Assembly: GCA_905207515.1 (NCBI GenBank)
Contig: CAJLLK010000018.1
Coordinates: forward strand, 1-18,473
Reading direction: 5' to 3'
DNA: 18,473 bases
DNA from: an uncultured Christensenella sp.
GTDB taxonomy: Bacteria; Bacillota; Clostridia; Christensenellales; UBA1242
Below are positions 14,247 through 18,473 of this stretch, piece by piece (positions within the stretch are counted from its first letter, which is position 1; the number at the start of each line of letters is the position of its first letter). A program made the translations under genes and the position numbers. The notes beneath the pieces were generated by a model that ran no database searches, was not told where the DNA came from, and saw only the letters and a program-made list of their open reading frames with translations.

Positions 14247-15278
14247 TTATCTTGTGACGGCAAGTGCTTGCCATGTGTTTGGTCCGACAATTCCGTCGAC
14301 GGCAAGACCATTGTTTTCTTGAAACTCTCTGACAGCATTTTCAGTTCTCGAGCCAAAAATTCCGTCGATTGTGCCAACCGGAATAAGTTTGCTTTCCAAA
14401 AGTTGTTGCATAAATCTGACATAGGCGCCAGAATTGCCGCGTCTAAGTGTTGGATAGGTCGGAAGCGTCAAAAGCGTTTTCCATGTGTTTGGACCGACAA
14501 TTCCGTCAACAGAAAGACCATTGTTTTGTTGGGATTGTCTCACTGCGCTTTCAGTTCTCGAGCCAAAAATTCCATCAACGGACAAATTGAAACCATATTG
14601 ATTTAACAAAAACTGCAAGAGAAAGACAAAGTTGTTGTTGCTTCCGCGTCTGAGAAGTGGATAATTTGAAAGGTTATCCCTTGGAATAAAGTTTACGCCA
14701 AGATAGTCGCAAACGCCATGGCAGGCCTCTTCTCCAACTTCAGTTTGAAAGAGTGGGTTTATCATAAGCTGAGCTTCTTCCAAGTTTGTCATAAAACCTG
14801 CTTCAATCAGCGATGAAACGCAGTTTACGTTCGAAAGCACGCCAACATCAAGAGTTTTCACTCCCCTGCCATTTTGGAAAGTGCCTTGAATGAGCTGAGT
14901 GTATAAATCATCCGCCAATTCTTCGCTTTGGGCTGCCTGTGGGTTGGTTGGAGAATAGAAAACTTCCAATCCAGAAGTAGAATTGAAATTGTCTCCATAT
15001 GCGTTGTATGCAAAAGTGACCAGTGCAGTCAAATTTTGTCTGTTAATTCTTCGCACACGCTCAGTGATTGAAACATCGTAAAGTTCTGGCTTGACATCAT
15101 AGACAGAAAATCCTTGTCGCATGCAAGCTTCTATAAATTTGTTTTTTGCAGCTCGGTTAAATTCGTTTTCATAGATTTGTCTGTTTAAACCCGGCATAAC
15201 AGGAGTTCTCTTCCCTTGCGTTGGTGGTTGAATGCCGTGTTCGTCATTTGCACCTATGTAATAATTTTCGTTTGCCAT
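14247..15278 (-). CDS. N-acetylmuramoyl-L-alanine amidase-like protein with two peptidoglycan-binding domains
   Basis: 343 residues. Residues 1-195 resemble Amidase_3 proteins of the GKRTP subtype: DEHG (first zinc ligand, His14), GKRTP (22-26), ENEFNRA (37-43, second ligand Glu), a TFAYNAYG segment (88-95), and IEAGFMTN with the catalytic-type Glu159. In the family the third ligand is a His in a SIHANAYG-like segment. Here that position is Ala90, so zinc binding or activity is doubtful. Residues about 205-270 and 275-340 are two PG_binding_1 domains that are near copies of each other. No signal peptide is present, so release would need lysis, a holin or a non-classical route. AAGGAG before ATG 15278 decides the start over an in-frame upstream one. 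A -10-like TATAAA (15298-15303) lacks a good -35. It could be a cell-wall hydrolase, an endolysin relic or a wall-binding protein. Confidence 0.82.
   Translation of the reverse strand: MANENYYIGANDEHGIQPPTQGKRTPVMPGLNRQIYENEFNRAAKNKFIEACMRQGFSVYDVKPELYDVSITERVRRINRQNLTALVTFAYNAYGDNFNSTSGLEVFYSPTNPQAAQSEELADDLYTQLIQGTFQNGRGVKTLDVGVLSNVNCVSSLIEAGFMTNLEEAQLMINPLFQTEVGEEACHGVCDYLGVNFIPRDNLSNYPLLRRGSNNNFVFLLQFLLNQYGFNLSVDGIFGSRTESAVRQSQQNNGLSVDGIVGPNTWKTLLTLPTYPTLRRGNSGAYVRFMQQLLESKLIPVGTIDGIFGSRTENAVREFQENNGLAVDGIVGPNTWQALAVTR
14271..14368. repeat. Direct repeat, copy 1 (peptidoglycan-binding domain)
   Basis: About 98 bp closely matching 14481-14578 at an offset of exactly 210 bp (70 codons). 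Both begin with CCATGTGTTTGG and both include TTCTCGAGCCAAAAATTCC. It encodes the second, C-terminal peptidoglycan-binding domain of the amidase-like protein. Confidence 0.85.
14481..14578. repeat. Direct repeat, copy 2 (peptidoglycan-binding domain)
   Basis: Partner of 14271-14368, encoding the first peptidoglycan-binding domain. The conserved protein text in both is VDGIFGSRTE-AVR and VDGIVGPNTW. The similarity at DNA level suggests a rather recent in-gene duplication or ongoing gene conversion. Confidence 0.85.
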
Positions 15279-15328
15279 ATTTTCTCCTTCTATATGATTT
15301 ATATGAAGAATTTCAAAAAAGTGTTTGC

Positions 15329-15356
15329 AAAAAAAATCCAATCATTTGATTGGATT
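15329..15356 (-). terminator. Intrinsic terminator of the exo/endonuclease-family gene
   Basis: On the minus strand AATCCAATCA (15356-15347), a 2-base centre, TGATTGGATT (15344-15335) and then a T run to about 15329. The stem begins within the gene's TAA stop codon. Confidence 0.8.
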
Positions 15357-16467
15357 AATTTAAAGAAAATTTCAGCTGAACTGGATTGTGGTCACTGAAT
15401 TCAAAATCTGTGTCGATGTTTTGAACTGTTGAGACTGTCACATTGTTTGAAACGATAAAGCCGTCAAGCACAATTGAATAGTTGACACCTTTTTCGTAAG
15501 GACGGTCGGTTGAACGGCAAGTTGGAGCATTGTCGCTTGTCGCAAAAGAAAAGTTTTCTGGCAAATCGGAAACGGAAAGTTGTGCGACCCATTCAGGAAC
15601 TTTCTGTTCAGTTTCAAAAGTGTTTATGCTGTTTGCAATGTCATGGTTCCAGTCGCCACCAGCAATCACATAGTTTCCTTTGGCATATTCTTCAGTCAAA
15701 ACAGTGTTTAAAAGTTCAAGTTGTCTTGCTCTGATTTTTCCGCCTTCGTCATAAGCACTCATGTGGAGATTTATCAACACAAGCTGTTTTTCTGAGTTTG
15801 CGATGTTGAGTCGATTTATTTCAAAACACCTGTCCAAGTCAAAAAACTTTGTGAAAAAGCCCATGTCAATCGGAAACTGTCTTCTTACACATTCTTCAAT
15901 GGCATATTTTGAAAAGGTTGCAATGCCAGAGTTTACAGTTCCATGCGGGTTTGTGATAGGATAGAAAAGATAGCCGCTGTGAAAGTTGCTGGCAAAACTT
16001 GAAGAAAAACCTTCAAAAGCGTTTTGCAACATTTCATATTGATTTACGTGGAAGCTTCGGTCTGAGTTTATGTCAACTTCTTGAAAAAACGCAAAATCGG
16101 TGTCCAAAGCCAAGATTTCTAGAGTGGCTCCGATTGTGTTGTCTAAAACCGTCTGTTTGTCTTTTGCGCGACTGCCACTGCCTTGAGTTTTTGTTCCATC
16201 AAGCATCTCTCCGCTGTCCATAAAAAATGAGAAGTCATGAGTGTAAGCGCCAAAGCCGATGTTGTAAGTTGTGAGCGAATATTCTTCGCCAAGCTGAACT
16301 TGAGAGGTCTGGTTGTTTGTCACTTCAAGTGTCTGATTGTCTTCAATTCGATAGAAAGTGCAACTCAGATAGATAACATATCCGACCAACACCAGCACAA
16401 TCAGTCCGATTATGCCGAGCAATGAAAAAATGATTGCCTTTAATGTGGTTTTTCCTGCTTTTGTCAT
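15355..16467 (-). CDS. Membrane-anchored endonuclease/exonuclease/phosphatase (EEP) family protein
   Basis: 370 residues. One N-terminal membrane segment at about 11-35 is followed by a probably external EEP-fold domain. The family's metal and catalytic positions are visible: TYNIGFG (Asn69), FFQEVD (Glu130), INLHMSAYD (His235), GGDWNHD (Asp272, Asn274), LDGFIVSNN (Asp335) and SDHNPV (Asp359, His360). All key residues are present, so it should be an active Mg2+-dependent phosphodiesterase or phosphatase. The substrate (extracellular DNA, phospholipid or sphingomyelin-like head group, inositol phosphate) cannot be read from the sequence. AAAGGGGG about 6 nt before the ATG fixes the start. It has its own promoter and terminator and lies upstream of the amidase-like gene on the same strand, separated by the terminator. 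Confidence 0.85.
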   Translation of the reverse strand: MTKAGKTTLKAIIFSLLGIIGLIVLVLVGYVIYLSCTFYRIEDNQTLEVTNNQTSQVQLGEEYSLTTYNIGFGAYTHDFSFFMDSGEMLDGTKTQGSGSRAKDKQTVLDNTIGATLEILALDTDFAFFQEVDINSDRSFHVNQYEMLQNAFEGFSSSFASNFHSGYLFYPITNPHGTVNSGIATFSKYAIEECVRRQFPIDMGFFTKFFDLDRCFEINRLNIANSEKQLVLINLHMSAYDEGGKIRARQLELLNTVLTEEYAKGNYVIAGGDWNHDIANSINTFETEQKVPEWVAQLSVSDLPENFSFATSDNAPTCRSTDRPYEKGVNYSIVLDGFIVSNNVTVSTVQNIDTDFEFSDHNPVQLKFSLN

Positions 16468-16490
16468 ATATCCCCCTTTTGTTTGAATTT

Positions 16491-16519
16491 AGTATAACAT
16501 GTTTAATTAAAACAAAAAA
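16491..16519 (-). promoter_or_regulatory. Promoter of the EEP-family gene
   Basis: Minus strand: TGT plus -10 TATACT (16496-16491) with a weak -35 (TTTTTT, 16519-16514) at 17 bp, so recognition probably relies on the extended -10. A palindrome AACATGTT (16497-16504) overlaps the extended -10 and could be an operator. Confidence 0.5.
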
Positions 16520-16534
16520 ACTTTTTAAGAATTA

Positions 16535-16553
16535 TTTGACAAAATGCGTCAAA
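16535..16553. promoter_or_regulatory. Inverted repeat between the EEP and aconitase X promoters (possible operator)
   Basis: TTTGAC (16535-16540), seven bases, GTCAAA (16548-16553). It lies between the two divergent promoters, just upstream of the aconitase X -35 box. There is no T run on either side in terminator position. It is a candidate regulator site only. Confidence 0.35.
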
Positions 16554-16557
16554 AAAT

Positions 16558-16585
16558 TTGAATTTATTTTTGTTTGAGTTATAAT
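16558..16585 (+). promoter_or_regulatory. Promoter of the aconitase X operon
   Basis: TTGAAT (16558-16563), 16-bp spacer, TATAAT (16580-16585). The leader of about 24 nt contains AGAGGAGG. Confidence 0.65.
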
Positions 16586-16615
16586 GAAATTGAAAGAAAA
16601 AGAGGAGGATTTTAA

Positions 16616-17890
16616 ATGAAACTGACAGCTGAAGAAAAAGCTATTCTTGACGGAAAGGAAGGCGAAACCAAGGCAAAAATCATGAAAACCTTGGTTGAGT
16701 TTGGTGATTTGTTTGGTGCAGAAGAATTTGTTCCTGTCACCGCAGATGGTCACCTTGTGACCTCTTTTGGAATTGGTCTTCTGAAACCGGTTTATCGCAT
16801 TATGGATGAAATCATTGATGCAGGTTTAAAAACAAAATATCCTTTCACAGTGGACCCAAGGCCGATTGATTACAAAAATGTCAAATGTGGTCTTTTAAAC
16901 AAACTGATTTTCAGCAAGATTATGTATTCGCAGCAGAAGCATTATGAAGAGCAACTGTTAAAAATTGGGCTGAAAAACAAAGATGCTTTCACTTGCACAA
17001 GCTATCTCAAAGAAGTTGGAAACACTCCAAAATATGGAGATGTTTTGTCTTGGGCAGAAAGCAGTGCAGTCGTTTTTGCCAATTCTGTTTTGGGCGCGAG
17101 ATGCAATCGAAACAGCGGAATGCTGGACATCTTTGGTGCAATCTTGGGAAAAGTTCCAAAGTTTGGGCTTTTGACAGATGAAGGAAGAAAAGCTGATTGG
17201 ATTGTTGAAATCAAGACAAAAACCCTTCCTGAAGCGCAAATTTTGGGAAGCGCCATTGGCATGAAAGTTATGGAAAAAGTTCCATACGTTGTCGGATTGG
17301 ACAAATTTTTGGGAACGGAACTTACGGATGAAGTTTTGGCTTATTTAAAAGACTTTGGTGCTGCCACAGCTTCCAACGGAGCAGTTGGGCTTTATCATAT
17401 TGAAAATTTGACACCTGAAGCCAAAAAGTTTGGTCAAAAGCTTTTGAAGAAAGATGTCAAGAAATATATCATAGACGATGAAGAATTGGAAAGGGTTTAC
17501 AAAAGTTATCCAGTTATGTGGAAAAATCCAAATTCAAAACCTTCACTTTGCTTTATTGGTTGCCCGCATCTGACCTATCATCAACTTATCGACTGGACAA
17601 ATCGTTTGGAAGAAAACCTGAAACTTGCCAAACGAAAAAAGGTTTGTGTGAGAACAATCATGACGACCGCCCCAGACGTTTTGAAGGAGTTTCAAAAGAC
17701 GGAAGAATATAAAAAATTGAAGAGTTTTGGAGTTAAGCTATCATCAATATGTCCGCTTATGTATACCAACAACCCAATCGCAGGCGGAAAACCAATCATC
17801 ACAAACAGCAACAAATTGAGAACTTATTCAAAGTCGAGATATTACAAAGATGAAGACATAACAAAAATTATTTGTGGGGTGAAAAGATGA
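16616..17890 (+). CDS. Aconitase X (AcnX) catalytic large subunit, DUF521
   Basis: 424 residues, the usual size for a separate large subunit. AcnX enzymes are iron-dependent hydro-lyases. Characterised members are cis-3-hydroxy-L-proline dehydratase in bacteria and phosphomevalonate dehydratase in archaea. The opening EEKAILDGKEG, the FTCTSYL segment (Cys127), the signature WAESSAVVFANSVLGARCNR (146-165), IGCPHLTYHQL (Cys316) and SICPLMYTNN (Cys379) fit the family. The three cysteines are the natural iron or iron-sulfur ligands. AGAGGAGG about 7 nt before the ATG makes the start secure. Its TGA overlaps the ATG of the small-subunit gene. No proline racemase, transporter or mevalonate gene is in the window, so the substrate is undecided. 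Confidence 0.93.
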   Translation: MKLTAEEKAILDGKEGETKAKIMKTLVEFGDLFGAEEFVPVTADGHLVTSFGIGLLKPVYRIMDEIIDAGLKTKYPFTVDPRPIDYKNVKCGLLNKLIFSKIMYSQQKHYEEQLLKIGLKNKDAFTCTSYLKEVGNTPKYGDVLSWAESSAVVFANSVLGARCNRNSGMLDIFGAILGKVPKFGLLTDEGRKADWIVEIKTKTLPEAQILGSAIGMKVMEKVPYVVGLDKFLGTELTDEVLAYLKDFGAATASNGAVGLYHIENLTPEAKKFGQKLLKKDVKKYIIDDEELERVYKSYPVMWKNPNSKPSLCFIGCPHLTYHQLIDWTNRLEENLKLAKRKKVCVRTIMTTAPDVLKEFQKTEEYKKLKSFGVKLSSICPLMYTNNPIAGGKPIITNSNKLRTYSKSRYYKDEDITKIICGVKR

Positions 17891-18333
17891 AAAAAGTTTT
17901 TAAAGGCAGAGTTATTTGCAAAGGGACTTACGAAGGCGAAGCGGTGGTGTCTCATCAGGGCTTAAACACCCTTGCAACCTTTCAAAAGTCGGCATTGAAA
18001 AATGCAAAAAAAATCATTGGTTCTGACCAAAACAACCCAGATGTCTATGGAAAAAATTTGACTGGAATTGCCCTTATCTTACCGCAGACAATCGGTTCAA
18101 CAACAGGAGGATTGGTCATTCAAACCATTTGTCAAATGGGAATAAACCCTGCAGCAATGCTTTTCAGCGAAGAAATTGATTCTTTGGCAGCAAGCGGCGT
18201 GATTTTGGCAAAGAATTGGGAAAATTCAAAAATAATTGCCATTGACAAGCTCGGGAGTGAAATTCTTGAAGCAATCAAAACTGGAGATAAAATTTCTATA
18301 GCCGAAGATGGAACTGTCACATTGCTTGGATAA
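17887..18333 (+). CDS. Aconitase X small (swivel) subunit, DUF126
   Basis: 148 residues. It is the swivel domain partner that completes the AcnX active site. The pattern GKNLTGIALILPQTIGSTTG, with the family serine in GSTTG (Ser71), then INPAAMLFSEEIDSLAASGVILAK, matches DUF126. ATG 17887 overlaps the large-subunit TGA as ATGA and has GGGGTG about 6 nt upstream. A start five codons earlier would extend the protein without a family match. Tight overlap implies equal, coupled synthesis of the two subunits. No clear hairpin terminator follows the stop within the window. Confidence 0.9.
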   Translation: MKKVFKGRVICKGTYEGEAVVSHQGLNTLATFQKSALKNAKKIIGSDQNNPDVYGKNLTGIALILPQTIGSTTGGLVIQTICQMGINPAAMLFSEEIDSLAASGVILAKNWENSKIIAIDKLGSEILEAIKTGDKISIAEDGTVTLLG

Positions 18334-18363
18334 AAAAATATTTTGTAAATTTTTGAATTTTTG

Positions 18364-18392
18364 TTTACTTTTATATATAACTATGTTATAAT
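18364..18392 (+). promoter_or_regulatory. Promoter pointing out of the right edge
   Basis: TTTACT (18364-18369), 17-bp spacer, TGT plus TATAAT (18387-18392). The remaining 81 bp hold no start codon with a ribosome site that I can see, so the gene it serves probably begins beyond 18473. Confidence 0.5.
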
Positions 18393-18473
18393 ATGTTTGT
18401 TCCAATAAAAGATTGAAACAAAAAAAATTAACTTATCCTTGTAAAGAAAAAATATTCCATAAAATTTTTATTC

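Noticed and set aside
15298..15330. TTGCAA...TATAAA as a promoter for the amidase-like gene
   Set aside because: The spacer would be 21 bp. No -35 at an acceptable distance is present, so I did not list it.
1..18473. tRNA, rRNA, CRISPR array, insertion sequence or integrase
   Set aside because: I looked for cloverleaf ends, regularly spaced repeats, terminal inverted repeats and transposase motifs, and saw none.
18393..18473. A new gene start or riboswitch at the right edge
   Set aside because: AT-rich sequence with no ribosome site plus start codon and no recognisable conserved RNA motif within the window.

Overview
The window is AT-rich, gene-dense bacterial DNA using the standard code (TAA, TAG and TGA all end genes). 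It carries the replication-origin region of a Firmicutes-type, probably clostridial and probably uncultured lineage. Supporting this are dnaA-oriC-dnaN, recF, rpmH-rnpA-yidD-yidC, a YugP-type zinc peptidase, a PASTA-tailed division PBP and strong AGGAG ribosome sites. I cannot name the species from the sequence alone.

Layout. From 1 to 8511 all genes lie on the minus strand: a 5'-truncated ligA-like fragment at the left edge, a membrane zinc peptidase, a small cell-wall cluster (ftsI-type PBP, an ftsL-position membrane protein, rsmH), a 978-residue CvpA-like membrane protein and recF. A 105-bp divergent promoter region separates recF from dnaA. From 8617 to 14215 all genes lie on the plus strand: dnaA, a 357-bp oriC spacer, dnaN, a small ankyrin protein, then rpmH-rnpA-yidD-yidC. 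Two minus-strand cell-envelope genes follow (a peptidoglycan amidase-like protein and a membrane-anchored endonuclease/exonuclease/phosphatase-family protein). The window ends with the two-subunit aconitase X genes on the plus strand and a promoter pointing out to the right.

How it works together. Apart from dnaA itself and the two envelope genes, genes run away from the dnaA-dnaN spacer on both sides, as expected if replication starts there. The genes serve initiation and repair (DnaA, DnaN, RecF), ribosome and RNase P biogenesis (L34, RnpA, RsmH), membrane insertion (YidC, YidD) and septal wall synthesis (PBP).

Most notable. (1) Three minus-strand genes (zinc peptidase, rsmH, recF) have no Shine-Dalgarno site, and a sigma-A-type -10 hexamer sits exactly 6-7 nt before their ATG. 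This predicts leaderless mRNAs beside genes that have strong ribosome sites. (2) The origin gene order is rearranged: recF is on the left, rpmH-yidC on the right, and a fragment of the division/cell-wall cluster adjoins recF. (3) YidC carries a large acidic extracytoplasmic insertion. (4) The amidase appears to lack its third zinc-binding histidine. (5) A ligase fragment without its N-terminus begins inside the 3' end of the peptidase gene, next to an A7 slippery heptamer. (6) Terminators and promoters are interleaved in very short spacers.
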